A stretch of 64,000 nucleotides of DNA from Stratiolaelaps scimitus (Eukaryota; Arthropoda; Arachnida; Mesostigmata; Laelapidae), in the NCBI GenBank assembly GCA_019614645.1, contig JABWDB010000008.1, positions 5,518,001 through 5,582,000 on the forward strand, given 5' to 3'. Below, one piece after another: positions 1 through 13,380 of the stretch. The number at the start of each line of letters is the position of its first letter. Position 1 is the stretch's first letter. A model generated the notes under the pieces. That model was not told the origin of the DNA and searched no databases. It saw nothing but the letters and a program-made list of their open reading frames with translations. The position numbers were made by a program, and so were the translations under genes.

Positions 1-1671
1 AGTACAGTTCCTGACCCGTCAAAACGCGTTGGTATCTACCCAAGTCCACAGGAGGCGCTCGCCGGTATCAAGGATGGAGACACGGTCATGGTCGGAGGTA
101 AGTTGTTCTACTGATTAGACAATGAATACTGTACATTCTCATTGCGAACAGCAGCAAGTGCCACCCGAGACCGGTTTGTATAGTCGTACATCGCTTTAAC
201 TAATAGCGAATTCTCTTTAGAAATATTCCGAATAGTAATTGCCTAGTGGTCTTGCTGGCCGTACCAAAGAAGGCTACGTCCCCGCGCACTTGTTTCGTAT
301 GGCCAGAATAAAGTGCTTGCATCACCAGGAGGCAGTAGTTGTTTTCTTTTTTCTTCGACGTAATTGCTCCTTACGGTCTAAGTGGGTGAGCGTCGTTTTA
401 ATCATACGCAGAGTTGGCCGTGGTGGTGTAATTTGTAAATATTCGGCTGAGATTTTGGATTATGAGTAATCTCTCGTCACTCCGCCAAGGCCACCGTTCA
501 GTGCTTCGCGGTGGCGTCGCTTGCGTGGAATCGCCTGCGAATAGCTGGCGAATCTTCGTAGGAATATTTATCCTGCTTCTGTTGGAAGTGGATTGGAACA
601 GATATGCAAATTGCCAATTACTGCTTATGTATAATCGTGGGTGCCAAGAGGATTCCACCCTACTCAGGAGTAGGTATCCTTGCCTATTTGTTCACCTCCT
701 TGTCCTTTGGAGTCTGACGAAAGAGTGACGATTTCAGAAATCAATCTCGCATGAAAATATTCATGGGTCAACTCTGAACTTCAACAAACGCACAATAGAC
801 CTCTCCTAGAGACAGTGTGAATTGATTTAGTCATCTAATCTGCTTTTTCAATTAATGGCCTATTTTCGTCCCACGCGGATCGCTGCCTTGTGATTATTCT
901 GTTTATTCCGATATCTCATTGATCACCGCCCATATTTACGTGCTCCAACGCCCCTGGACGGATTTCGCCCCAATGAACAAAACGCTGTTCGGTGTTAACA
1001 AATATACACAACAAACAATATAACACTCAACAACATCATATTTGCTCAATGTGTTGCTCAATGTTCCGTGTTTAATCCACATTAAGCAACGCTAACTATT
1101 TTGACAAGTGCGCCCGCGTCATCTCGTTTAAAGCGCTCGTTCCTAATAACAATAAACGGAATTGTCATTCATTCACAAGTCTTAAACTCGTTGTCATCGT
1201 CGCAAAGAAACATTCTGCCATCATATTCCCCTACGGCATCATCGTCTAGACAGGTACAGCTAGGAGCACCCTATTCCACCCTGTCTATGAGAAATCTGTA
1301 GTGTAGCCCCCTAGCGAAGTAATTACATACTGTTGTGATCTTCATTGTGTCCACACAACAGCTGTTTGTCATGCTTTTCGTGGTTGGAACGTTACGCGCC
1401 AGTGAAGATCGGCCCCAGCGCCGTCTCTGCTGCGTGCATTGTGCGCCTGCACATGTGTGCTGTCACTGATATCTTATTCGTTCGAATAGGCGTGTGTTAT
1501 CGTACAGGGGCGACATCAACACCGGCGAGATAAACAGATTGGATACAAGCCAAAGCTTGACATAGCTACTAACGCCAATGTGAAACATGGTGACAGCCAT
1601 TACGTGGTAGCATCGGGCGGAGCGGTTCGTCACAGGGCGTCAAAATGAGTGCAGCTTGACAAAAGCGAATG

Positions 1672-1718
<47 letters not shown>

Positions 1719-4700
1719 CTGACTCATGGAAGCGTAGAAGCTCTTCCCATCCCTGTGTCTATTCTGGTTATTTGCGTCGGTTTTTTTCTAACGTACAATG
1801 TACCCTCTCAACACAGGTACTACCGGTAAATCTGTACACATTTACTTAGCAATACTGATTATTAAATGTGTTACGCAACATTGAATTGTTGCTGTTGTTG
1901 TTGTTGAGGGTATTGCTGTTGATGTCTATGTTCCCTGAGGTCGTATTGTGTGACACATTTGTATGAATTTGTTCGAGGCAATATCTGACGATTCTTGCTG
2001 ATTATGTACAATGCAGGCTTTGGAATCTGCGGTATTCCCGAGAACCTGCTCAATTACTTGGCGTCTACTCGAGTCCGGGACCTCACCGTGGTGTCATGCA
2101 CTGGCGGGACGGAGGACGCCGGTGTGGGCCAGCTAATCAAAGCAGGATTAGTGAAAAGACTGGTCTCGTCATACATCGGTGAAAACAATGTCATCTTCGA
2201 GAAATTCCTTAATGGAAAACTAGAGGTCGAGCTAGTGCCGCAGGTAAATACTGCTGCAGTGATAGTTCGCACGTTAAAATCGAACTTCATCGTTTCCTAC
2301 GAACAACCCACTCATTGTCTAACATGTCGAAAGTGTTGAATATTGCTGTCGATCATACAACTTTGTGCTATTACGTAAACGTCATCATATCAGCTTACCT
2401 ATGTAACAGTGAAAATGCAGAGGGTGAACGCGGTACAGCCTCTAACTGGGTTGGCCTGACCAATGATGGTGATGTGGCCGCGTTCGAGCTACAATGAAGT
2501 CAATGCGGCTCTAATGGCCCGTGCATATTTTCACTTCTCAATCAATTGTGGGCTTGAGCTGTTGAGGCTGACATTTGCGTTTGTTGCCAATGCGTGTCTT
2601 TCTGATATAGGGGACGTTAGCCGAGCGAATCCGGGCGGCTGGAGCCGGCATCCCAGCGTTCTTCACCCCGACGGGCTACAAAACGATGGTTCATGAAGGC
2701 GGAATGCCGATGAAGTATACGGATGGGGGGAAAACCATCACAATGACAAGTCAACCCAAAGAGGTTCGAGAGACCACAGTTCGTAATACAGTAGTAGTAG
2801 TAGTTGCAGGACTTATATAGGCTCCCGTCGAGCCGCGGGGTGGCGTCGTGGTGCATTCGTGTGCGCCTCGGTGCAATCGGAGGAGACACGAAGGTGCATG
2901 GGTTCGATCCCCACCGAATGCACATTTGCGTTTTGGGGTCCGTCTTATGAAGCAATGCTAAAAACGGTTGTACCGTGGACGGGAGATGTTGGCTGAGAGT
3001 CAGCCCGAAAACCTTTAGTATAGGTCTTCCAGCCTTACGCCGAATAGCTTCCCTTATACAGATGGCTTATCTAATAAACAAACCTATCTTGCGTAGGTAT
3101 TCACTCTTTGCACTGGCTATGGATTCTACCTGTTGAATGCTGGCTCATGCCAATTTCTAGCAATATTAGATTTGCCGAAACTCTGTGAAAATGACCGTTC
3201 GCGGCCGTTGAAGTGTCTTCTAAGCTACGTACGATTAATAACAACATCATTTACGTATTTTTTGTTTTTCTTGATCCGTATTTTCAGTCTCGTGAATTTG
3301 ACGGCCGAGGTTACGTACTAGAGACAGCGATCCACGCGGACTTCGCCCTTGTCCGCGCGCACAAGGCCGATACCAAAGGAAACGTCACCTTTCGGCGGAC
3401 GGCAAATAACTACAACGAAATTATTGCTAAGGCAGCCAAGAATGTCGTCGTCGAAGTGCGTACAACTGTGGATATTGATGCCGTGCAAATTGAGATTCAA
3501 ACTGTTTAGATGAAAGGTGGAAGAGAGCCACCGTATTAAACACAAGAAATAACCAACAAAATTATAGTAGTATACATTCGAGCTGGTTGTTACTAGACGC
3601 TGCTCAACCATCACGAGATAGCAATGAGAGGCAACAATAACGCTTTACCTGAATATCTGTATCCGTCGATCATTTTGAAGGTGGACGAAATCGTCGAGGC
3701 TGGAACCCTCGAAGGCGAGCACATTCATCTTCCGTCAATCTACGTCAATCGCATATTCAGGCCACAGCAGTTCAAACGACAAATTGAGGTATCGTATTTG
3801 AACGCTCGATGCTTTTTCATGCACGGGGCCCCAGAGGACATATGCATGCGTTGGTGTTTCGATCGACAACAGCGATGTTGTTGTTGTTAAGCTATCGTGA
3901 TCGATCTGGGAATCACGAGAGAGAGAGAGAGAGTTCTCTTCGTTTTGTATTGTTCCTTGTTCACATTTATAATTCCTGCTTACATCAGTAAACGTGGGTT
4001 GGAATCATTCAGTCAATGATTCGCCGACCCAGTTTCAGTCTATGAGCTGATCAGAATTAATATTTTCGTTTACTGATAATCACATACAGCGGTTATGGTT
4101 GTTAATAATATGAACGATTATTATTGTTATTATATTGATATATATATATATCTCCCCTCCCCAACTTTTTCACCCATCAGCAATAACCACTGTTGGAGTC
4201 GTATAGATCTAGCAGGGTGGTCTTAAACTTCCACATCATCCTCAATATGATCATCCAATATTCGAACCTGTCAAACTGATCTTCGCCCGTGTTAATATCG
4301 CTCATTTATGCAGAAATTGAGGCTATCGAAGGCGGCATCCCCGACGTCGGTGGAGCCGGCGGCTAAACCATCCACACGAGAGCGCATCATCCTTCGTGCG
4401 GCTAAAGAGCTCAAGAACGGCATGTTCGTAAACCTCGGCATCGGGATACCCGTTCTCGCTGCAAATCACCTACCGAAAGGTGCTAACATTTGTCTGCACG
4501 GCGAAAATGGCATCATGGGCCTGGTATGTACAACGTCTGTGCTGGATAAAACGATACTAAAGCTAAGCTGGCCATTTACATTAGGTGATAGCGGCGGATG
4601 TGGCGGCGATGGTGGCGAGCAAGGTGGTCACAGGCAGTACATCGTTAAACTGCAATAGTCCCTTTAATAAACCAACAGAAAACTTTTCTTTTACGTTTGC

Positions 4701-7700
4701 ACTCACCGAACCACGGAGACTGTGAATATAAACACCATCCTAAAATGATTTATAAATGTGGCAGTAATAATGGTGATCTGATAAGAGGTGAGATTAAATG
4801 CCACAGTCGAATTTCGAAAACTTCATGAGAACTTAGGGAAACGATAATGAGGCGGCTCTAAAATCCTTGAGGGCTGTGACAGTTTCAATGAGCAGTAAAA
4901 TCAAGGAGAGTGGTGACTGTTGAACGTTCGGCAGATTGTGATGAGGGTATCATGAGCAGGCTAGCGACGAATTGACGATCTGGGCCTTCAAAAATAGGAC
5001 ATTATAGGTTTGGTTACGTTCCGCGTTTACTTAACCCTAGACAGCCAGCTTGGCACATTCTTAGGCACCTGAATTTGTAGCGCCGAAGTGTCCGTTTCCA
5101 AGCCCTTTAGTTAAGTTACTGTCCTGGACCTGTAGCGGTAACCTGCATTAATAAGATCGACAAAGCGATAAACCTCCGTTCGGCCGAGTCGTAAATACTT
5201 AACGAAGCTAATTGAAATTAGCCTGGCTAAATCGATACGGAAGACGGCTCCCGCCATAGTGACGCGGCTTTTCAACCATCCAACAGGTACAACTCCCGCC
5301 ATAGCTCCTAGACTAGTTTAGAGAAAATATATACGCCCACAACAGGTAGAGATCGATTGGCCATGAGTCGAAAGTCAACGCAGTCGTAATCCAGAGGATG
5401 CCCAGTGGGAGGAGTCTATCCTGGTCACGTTAGCGCGCCACAAGGTCGTGTCGCACGTTGACAGATCACCGAGCAGTCTCCGCTGTCCCCTTTGGGTCTG
5501 CCAGCCTGTGTCTCTGATTCCCGAGCAAATTCGAGTGTAACCCGAATGAACTCTATGCGCGAGTGAGTGATTTCACTGTTTGCCGAGATTATGTCAAAGA
5601 TTGATGATGTCACTAAATTGCTTCCAGGTAAAAGCAAAAATTGAAACATGTTCTACCATTCACAGGGTCCGTATCCTACTAATGAGAATGTCGATCCAGA
5701 CCTGACAAACGCTGGTAAAGAAACCGTTACAGCTATCCCTGGAGCAGCGTACATCAGCTCTGATGAATCGTTCGCCATCATACGAGGGTATAAAACGGCT
5801 GACCTCTTCCAATACTTAGGGTTTAGAATAGTATCCATGTAGGCTATTGTCTGATGCGATGGAGTAAGAATGTCGACCGCTGGTGGGTCCCTCGCTCAAA
5901 TCTTGATGAGAGCGTAAGAATCAATGCAGTCTTAAGCTTGCAGATATATCAATATAACTTTACTAATACGTCAATAAAGTTATTATTGTTATTATTATTA
6001 TTAAAACGTTCAAAGGTCCAACATCTAGCAGATTTCAGTGGATGAATTTTGAGGTATTCAGTTATCCGGGTTCACTGCGATCGATTTATTTAGAGTTTTA
6101 TCTGTGTCATAGATTGTGTTCGTGTAAGTCCATGTAGAATTATTCATATAACCATAGTTTACTTGGTTTTCATCGAATTATTTTTCCAGGTGTTTCGGTG
6201 CCCATAAGTTCATAAGGTTTCATTCAATATGCTTTTCCCGATTGCTTCATTTTTAATTATTGTTGATATACGGTGTTAGCAGTAATGAGTCGTTTTTATT
6301 GCAGAGGTCACCTCGATCTGACGATGCTTGGGGGAATGCAGGTATCGGAGACCGGTGATATTGCCAACTGGATTGTACCGGTAAGCAATATTAATTGTAA
6401 ACGGAAGTTTTTTTTTAAGAAATCTCTTAGATATCCCTTCAATGACACATAAAACGACGCGTCATTATTTGCAATAATATTAATTGTCTTGTAAAATTAA
6501 ATCGGTAAAGTTCTCACTTTCTCTTTTCAAGCCTTAGCTTCAATGGCTTAATGTGAGCCCCGACTGGGATTCCCATTATCGTTGGCATTAGCCCCTGTGC
6601 ACTCATTATGAGTGATTATTATAAATGACATTGCTTTGATTTCCTAAAGCAGGGTGTGTGTTTATACAACATACGTTTTGGAGAGAATTTATTATATATG
6701 GGTATATCAAATCCGCAACTAAGCAAGACACACTTATCGTGAACGCCACTACGCTTGAAAGGGGCAAGCCATATTTCTATAACGTGCGATATTGATATAG
6801 CACACGAGAGATGGAAAATAGGTTGCAGGAATCGGAAGCTACTTAAGGCGGCATTGCCCTTAGCAATTATCGTTGTTGTATCACGCGAGAGACTTTTCTT
6901 GCTTGATTTTCTATACGCCATGTTAGGTGTTTTCAATGGGCCCGCTATGAGCTTGTATATCTGGCCGCGTTACAACGAGAACTCGCTAAATATTCGGAGA
7001 CAAATTGGTCGGGTTAATGGCCAGGTTCTACTTACGATGCAATGGTTGGTCACGCATCAGATGTCTTGGATAATACTATGCATTAATGTTGTACGGCAAC
7101 GCTATTACGTAGTGGTGACAGTGGCACTCCTTGTTCCTCCCTAGTCCTGGTCCACCCCGCGATCGCTCGAGCATGAGTCCCTCTCCTGACAGGCCCTTGA
7201 CGCTGAGGGCGAGATATCGAAAATAGTTAGTAGCCGTAGTAGTGGTGGTAGTAGTAGTGGCAGGCATAGCACTCAGAGGCACCTTTCAACGATGTTACAT
7301 CTCCTCGCCCCTCCACCGTGAGATGGTCCAGTTCATCCTGTCCCGGCTCCTGCATGACCTCACCTTGCGTGAGCCGCTGTTCTCGATGCTATCGCAGTGG
7401 CTGCCAGATCGAGACGACGATCAGGGAAAAGCATGGGAAAGATCATCGACTTCGAGGACGCAATCTCCATAGCGAAGAGATCGGCAGTACACGTAGCGAT
7501 ATCACTGTCGAATATCCGTTCCTCTTTTGTGATCCTCTCCTCGTCCACGGTCGAGATCGTTGGCATTGAGCGACGCCGAGAGAAACAACGTCAAATGCAT
7601 TCGATGAAATGAATCCACACAACGTTGTATGATAGACTAAATACGATTACTTTGCAATAAATCGATGAACGAACAATTCGTGAATCGAGTGGAGCGTCCA

Positions 7701-10700
7701 TCCCTTTCAGCTTTTGACGTTTTGAGCAGCGGTCGTCGTAAGCGACTTCCGCGGAGTCCCGTTTGAGGCAGGGGGCATAGATACAGAGATATTCAGTTGC
7801 CTCTTGAATTTTTACACAGTCGGTTGTCATCTCGATGATACGCTAGCGTATATTTCATCTCTAGATGAGACAGATTTGTTATTGTGAAAGCGAGATTATT
7901 GTTGTTTTGGTTGAATTGTTTTCTTCATCGCGTCAATATATCTGATACGAAAAATCGAAGAGATAGAGAGAGAGAGACAGATAGAGAGTGTAACTTTTAC
8001 GATGCTCGTTTACAGGGCCAAAAGATCACCGGTATGGGTGGCGCAATGGATCTCGTAGCGTCCAACGCAGCCGGGACCCGTGTCGTTGTCACGATGGAGC
8101 ACAACGCTAAAGACGGGAGTGCCAAGGTTGTCCGCCAGTGTTCGCTTCCGCTCACTGGACAGAAATGCGTCGACCGGATCATCACGGAAAAGGTTTGAAG
8201 TAGTGATAGCTGTCATTGAACGAATCCTGTCTAGTCTTCATTGAAGCGATGTAATCACAGCGAAGGCATGTATTATAATGTTTCGTTTCGTTATGGGATT
8301 AGAAGGTAGTCCTAGTAAGCTGTGTCCCCAGTTGGCTTGCGGTCATCTACAACAGCTAGAAGAAATAATCTGCGTCACTGGACAAGGTCCGAGCTCACGT
8401 TCAAACATACGTCTATCTATAAAGAGCACTTCCCCAAGAAACCCAAAGAAAATACCACCTAACTGAAGTGGATCAACAAAAATAAGAAACATATTTTGAT
8501 TTTGCTGTCTCGAAAAGCGGGAAGCGTTCAGCCGGGGAATTTAAGTCTCGGATCTGTTCTTTGTGGATTACTATCCGTTTTAAGCTGACTCTTAGTTATT
8601 GCCCTATGGGACACACAGCTAACCTTTAGATGATGCTATGAGGGCCTCTCGGGGGGAACCTGTGCTTATTTTTAACCGCTCGTACATGGCAACAATTCCC
8701 CGATAAACAGAAATGACAAATAAATCAATAGATTCGTCGGAGTCTGGACACATGATCTGATTCCAAAACCTGTATCGCTCCTGTCTAGCAGCCCAAGGCG
8801 CACACCACAAGACCCTCGAATGAACTAGGCCACTAGGCTACCACGTTGTCTGTAAACCCTTAAGTAGACATTTAGCAACAACAACTATAGCAGTGCGTAT
8901 GTTTATCTCAGACTGTCAAGTAGACACGTGTACCCTGTGGGGCATGAAATGCCTGTCTGATCGCAGTTGGCTCGGACAGTGGTGTGGCCAAAACCCAGGA
9001 TTAGGATTACGGTTTGCTTAGTAACCACCACCCCCGTCATTCACGCTGGATTCCCGCTGCGGGACCATGAGAGGTCGCCGCGTGCTCTACTGATACGCCG
9101 CGATGTCAAGCAACGGAGGCATCCACCGAGTCCACTTTCAGCTTCTACCCATCGAGTTGGCGTGCCACGCACGACCGCGTTACTTCCTCGCCTCCCGGTG
9201 TCCGCCCGGACTCTCGCCCCGCGGGGCCCGCGACCACCAGCCAGACCCCTCCTGCCTGAATCGGCAAGGGATAGCAAAAGCACGAGGGTGGAGGAACTAG
9301 ACGGCTGCCGAGCGATTTTCGTCGACCAGGAGGTCGGTCCGTCGAGGTCCTGGACAACGAGACCCTGGCTGGGAAACGCCAGCCCTACGACCAGTGGCGC
9401 CATTTGTGGTTCTGGTGTTTATTATAGCAAGCAGCAGCACGACCTTTGTATTATACATGCATATGGCGTGTATATGGTGCATAATACGCTCGGACGGTAA
9501 AAATGGCCAAGCGGTTCTAGGTTCTGCTACGGCGGCGACGAAACACCATCGTAGTCGCTTATATTGTAGAGGCTATACAATCCTATCAATAAGCTATTGG
9601 CAATGCTGCGACGATGCTGAGGGGAAACGGGGTTGGGGCGCTTTACGACGCCGGGGACAGTCAGATCAAACGGGCGTTAGAATCAGCGTTAATGTGATTT
9701 GTCTTTCTATCGTGATGCATACATCGCATAGTAGGATTTTTATTCTGGGTGATTGGCCTTTGGGGACCTTTGCATGGATCTGTGCATATGTTTAGAATAC
9801 AAAGGCAACCCAGTAAACAGTGTTTATCGCATTCGCGTACGCTACGATAGCCTCTAGACAGTCAGCTTATTCCATATCGTGCTAGCGTCCGTGGATACAC
9901 CAACTATCTGCTGTGCCGCAAGATTCATTCGGCAAATAGGCAACCAAGAGCATCTTCTCGGAGTAGAAAATGAGAGCTTATTGTCCCTGGTGCAAGTGAT
10001 ATAAGCGAACATTTGAGGTAACGAAGCTCTCACAACGGAAGATTCACACGTTTCGTGTGGAGATCGTGTGCACCATGCGAACGGGTGAACGTGCTTGACC
10101 CAATGTCGTCCACCCAGTATGTTTGGATCTTTTTAAAGGTCTTGTCACGGTCTGGTGGGATTCGTTTAGGCGAAACGCTGACGTGCAACAGCGCTGCGCT
10201 CGCCTCCGCTGGTTGAAATATTGGTAGTGTGGGTCACCGACGGTCGGAACACCAATGCGCTGGGCTTCGGCTGTGGGCAAAGATTGAACACGCATGCATA
10301 TATATATATATACATATATATATAATAAAAGCCTGTTCATTACCATGTATAAAGCGCAAGCTTGCAGAAAACCTGGAGTAGGCGTGACTTGGCAAATAGA
10401 CGGTTTTGTACGATGTTGCCTGCTGATCCTGTATAACATCAAACGTGAATTGAAATATAGATGTTCCCTCATATTTCCTAGCATTGCATGCGCGTGTTAC
10501 ACGTGCACCGAATATTCCCCATGGGTCAGATTGTCCGGACCATTCCGACGTGTTTCACCATACTGTACACTTATTGACAAAAATATAGTTGAAATTGGCC
10601 ACTTTTTGCCGTGATGGCGCATTGTGGTAAGATTGTGACATTTCTGACCCTGCATGACAATGAGTGCGCGCCCACCACCGATGTCACCACACGAGCTGTG

Positions 10701-12379
10701 CGGGTTGCCAATACCACATACGTGGAAGGCATTTGAATTTTATCGACGCTACAGATCTGCCACACCCCCACGCACCGGGATATATTGACAACGATTAAAG
10801 GTCGAACTATAATGTAAAGCGAATTTCGCTGTTATTTCGAAAACCGTAGCTACGTGGCACCACGTCGCCTGGCGCGATCTAGTCAACCTAACGAGTAGGG
10901 AAATTCAGTTTAACATTCTTCATTACCGTCACCATCGCCGTTGTCAAATGCAGCAGCAGCTATACTTGATGGACGATAGATCCAAACGTGTGCAGTGTGT
11001 GCTAGATGCAGGTTATCGATGCGCTGATGTTCTCTTGGTCTACCTGACTCTGAGCACAAGAGATGAATTGTTATAAATGATAACGGGGTATGGAGAAAAT
11101 AGAGTATCTACCTGTAAAATTACCGCTAAGTTTCTCAAAATTAATCAAGCTATATCGAGATTGAAAACGGAAGCTTTCGGCTGAGAAAGCTATCCAACGA
11201 AGAGATGGTTCGTTTATTCAACCAAACGTTGTGGATGAAATCAGATAGAGAATATTGAAAAGTCGAGAGAGAGATGTAACTAACAGGGGAGACTTCGAGT
11301 TACTAAGCAAGGCGTGGTACTAGCTCCCTAACGTCCCCCTAGTTACAGGCTTAACCTTCAGTAACGAAATTAAGTACAAAAAGCAAGCAACGTTGATCGT
11401 GCGAGCTACTTGACTTGAATCTAATCACAGACAGAGGTCACCTGCTAGTGTAACATAACAGCTGATTACCGAAACAGTGAACCTTCTCTCAACGCGCCGA
11501 AACTAAAATTACAATGGTGAAATCGGCAACAAAGATAGCTTATAAGCGGAGCTTTTGATGATGATATGTACTACTTCAAACGTTCACTGCAAACGTCTGA
11601 ACCGCTTCCGGATGTAACGTCTCACGAGATCTGGAGCGGCGTTTTTTTAGCAATACATTAAGCAACGATTTAGGAGGATTATATATATATATGGAATAAT
11701 ATATATATATATATATATATGGAATTGTTAAGCATTAAATCATTAAGTGGTTGAACAAATAATACTAGACCACGATCATAAAAAAATTGTTTTTCGAGCT
11801 AATCTTGAGCTGTTCACCTATCTGACAGGCGTCCGCCCTTAACCTTTTAGGTATTACTTAACTTACTCTCTTATTGTAGAAACAGGGATGCTTCATTTGC
11901 GTAGGGTTGATACACGAATTTCGCTCTCTCATAAAAAATAACTCTCTCTCGCTCTCGCTATCGGAATTAGTCGTCGTAGTTCACGATCAACCGTAATTCG
12001 AAATTTTGGTACCCGCCCAATAAATCGAAGTATTTAACGGCGACTCTCGTTCGATGCGACGATTTTCAGGCGGTGTTCGACGTCTGCAAAAAGAAAGGTC
12101 TCACTTTGATCGAAATCACTCGCGATCTGACGGTTGACGAGCTGCGACAGTGCACTGACGCACACTTCGAGGTAACATTGGGATACTAACCAACGTGAGA
12201 TTATACTAACAAAACACGAGATATATGACTTCATCTCGTCGTCAACTCGTTGTCGGCTCATGGGCTGATAGAAAAATAAAGAAGGCCCTCTAACCGACCA
12301 GACCGACTGATCATGTGTGCCTAACTCACAGTTGTCATTTCAGGTATCATCCAGCCTGAAGTGTATGGAGGACCCATGA
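1..12379 (+). CDS. OXCT1: Succinyl-CoA:3-ketoacid CoA transferase (SCOT), 5'-partial, 11 exons
   Basis: Mitochondrial enzyme that moves CoA from succinyl-CoA to acetoacetate, the committing step of ketone-body oxidation (family I CoA transferase). Exons read by homology and splice sites: 1-97 (start outside or near base 7), 2017-2243, 2611-2763, 3288-3455, 3681-3788, 4314-4523, 5666-5787, 6305-6380, 8016-8192, 12070-12171, 12344-12379 (TGA). Phases agree throughout and give about 491 residues; animal SCOT precursors are about 520, so only the mitochondrial presequence and first residues are missing. Visible: [12 protein letters not shown] (exon 2), [22 protein letters not shown] (split here as exon 3 start), a linker near 4314-4400 joining the alpha- and beta-type halves, the catalytic-glutamate motif [10 protein letters not shown] across exons 6-7, [11 protein letters not shown] and [12 protein letters not shown]. 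The donor at 2764 (GTTCGA) is weak but gives the expected protein. The intron at 8193-12069 is by far the largest. The C-terminus, [11 protein letters not shown], is diverged. Confidence 0.95.
1671..1715. repeat. (TA)n microsatellite in SCOT intron 1
   Basis: A run of about 44 bases of alternating T and A with one C interruption at 1682. It produces artefactual open frames of repeated Ile-Tyr. Confidence 0.9.
2825..3012 (+). repeat. tRNA-derived SINE, copy 1 (full length)
   Basis: Lies in a SCOT intron. It has a tRNA-like head with a B box matching GGTTCGATCCC (about 2902-2912) and an upstream GCATTCGTGTGCGCC block. A body containing GGGGTCCGTCTTATGAAGCA follows, then a 3' tail with the hairpin GGCTGAGAGTCAGCC (2991-3005) and CGAAAACC. 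The head and body recur at 33881-34018 (same strand) and 56745-56912 (opposite strand), which defines the family. Pol III promoter function is inferred from the box only. Confidence 0.8.
8960..9410. other. GC-rich block inside SCOT intron, open in several frames
   Basis: Within the 3.9-kb intron this stretch is clearly richer in G+C than its surroundings. It carries overlapping open frames on both strands (for example 8967-9500 on + and 9041-9403 on -). The translations are Pro/Arg/Ser-rich and I recognise no domain. High GC alone lengthens chance frames, so I do not call a gene. A decayed transposon fragment is possible. Confidence 0.3.
11680..11720. repeat. Paired (TA)n tracts in SCOT intron
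   Basis: Two TA runs (about 11680-11693 and 11699-11720), each followed by GGAAT, look like a local duplication of a microsatellite with its flank. Confidence 0.75.
11786..11849 (-). repeat. Short hairpin-tailed retroposon fragment, copy A
   Basis: Read on the - strand it has CCTAAAAGGTTAAG, then GCCTGTCAGATAGG, then the imperfect hairpin AGCTCAAGATTAGCT (11797-11811) and CGAAAAACAATTTTTT. The same order of blocks occurs at 34071-34144 and 36637-36699. It is the most diverged of the three, with one stem mismatch, so probably the oldest. Confidence 0.7.
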
Positions 12380-12446
12380 AGTGCTTTAAAGATACAGTCG
12401 CACAGGTGCCTTAAACGAAGGAATAAGGGAAGCGCATTTAAGTGGG

Positions 12447-12447
<1 letters not shown>

Positions 12448-12482
<35 letters not shown>
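12448..12482. repeat. (TA)n microsatellite after the SCOT gene
   Basis: About 35 bases of TA repeat downstream of the SCOT stop codon. Confidence 0.9.
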
Positions 12483-12487
<5 letters not shown>

Positions 12488-12687
12488 TTCTTTGCGCTCG
12501 AAAGTAGTTCTTCGGCAAACGCGGTCCGCGGGTCAGCGCAGCATATATCTGAAATCTATATACGTATAAAGGCACACCATTCAAGCCCTGCAAGGTAACT
12601 CGAGAAATATATATATATATTATACGTTTGCTACACGATGCTCTATGGTAACAATGCATTTGGATGATAGTAATATAACAACGAATC

Positions 12688-12693
12688 AATAAA
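12688..12693 (+). promoter_or_regulatory. Possible polyadenylation signal of the SCOT gene
   Basis: AATAAA about 310 bases after the SCOT stop codon. It is the first canonical hexamer on the + strand after the last exon that I noticed. The 3' UTR would contain the (TA)n tract at 12448-12482. Confidence 0.4.
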
Positions 12694-13015
12694 GCATATG
12701 CATTATTTTCGTAACTGATTTGTGTTCCTGTTTGGGTTTTTGATTTGTATTCGTTTTCTCTATGAACGGCCGCTGCTTCTGCTGGTAATTGTATAGCGAT
12801 TGGCTCACTGTATAACTGCCCTATATATACATGGACGTAAAAAGGTGCTCCACCCTGTTCCACACGGGGCACATGTTTTTATAGCGGCGCAGCGGTAGGC
12901 ATTCGTGGCAGTATTCTTTACAATCGATCTGCCTATTTAAGCAGCTTAGGGCACGAATTATATTGACTATAGTAACTTTACATATTTACTTTCAAGTATA
13001 TATATATATGTATAT

Positions 13016-13366
13016 TAGGCTGACCCAAAAAAATGACACTCCTATCGTCTTGCGCCGAGCGGACCAGGTACCTCAGACTTGCGTTCTCAGAAGAAAAGTG
13101 TCAGGTTTATGTTTGTCTCAAAAGAAGAAATGTCCAGCTGAAATCCATCGAAGGTTAGTTAGTGTGCACGGCCATAATGCCCTTAGTCGACGACAGTGCA
13201 TAATAATAGTGCATACTTAGCCGTCAGAAGGCTGCCAGAACTCTGGGACCAGTGTATAAATAAAAGAGGTGCACACCTCTAACTCATACTAAAAAATATT
13301 TATTTTAACTCACTTAGTTTAGCAGATATTGAAATCTATATGTGTTCTGTTTTTTGGGTCAGCCTA
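13016..13366 (+). mobile_element. Internally deleted mariner-like element with matching terminal inverted repeats
   Basis: The ends are perfect 17-base inverted repeats: TAGGCTGACCCAAAAAA at 13016-13032 and its complement at 13350-13366. Each outer TA can serve as the TA target duplication typical of Tc1/mariner insertions, leaving an element of about 347 bp. Autonomous mariners are about 1.3 kb with a transposase of roughly 345 residues. Here only a trace of coding remains: around 13130-13195 the + strand reads AEIHRRLVSVHGHNALSRRQ, which resembles the N-terminal helix-turn-helix region of mariner transposases. No catalytic D,D34D region is present, so this is a non-autonomous derivative. 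Its right end stops a few bases from the LINE 3' end at 13381. Confidence 0.85.
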
Positions 13367-13380
13367 TTATATATATTTCA

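Noticed and set aside
8967..9500. 177-codon + strand frame in the SCOT intron
   Set aside because: GC-rich block with competing frames on both strands and no recognisable protein; kept only as a compositional feature.
10044..10484. 146-codon - strand frame in the SCOT intron
   Set aside because: Passes through a TA microsatellite (Ile/Tyr run) and has no domain-like content.
12438..12872. 144-codon - strand frame after the SCOT gene
   Set aside because: Both ends are TA-repeat translation; it overlaps the probable SCOT 3' UTR.
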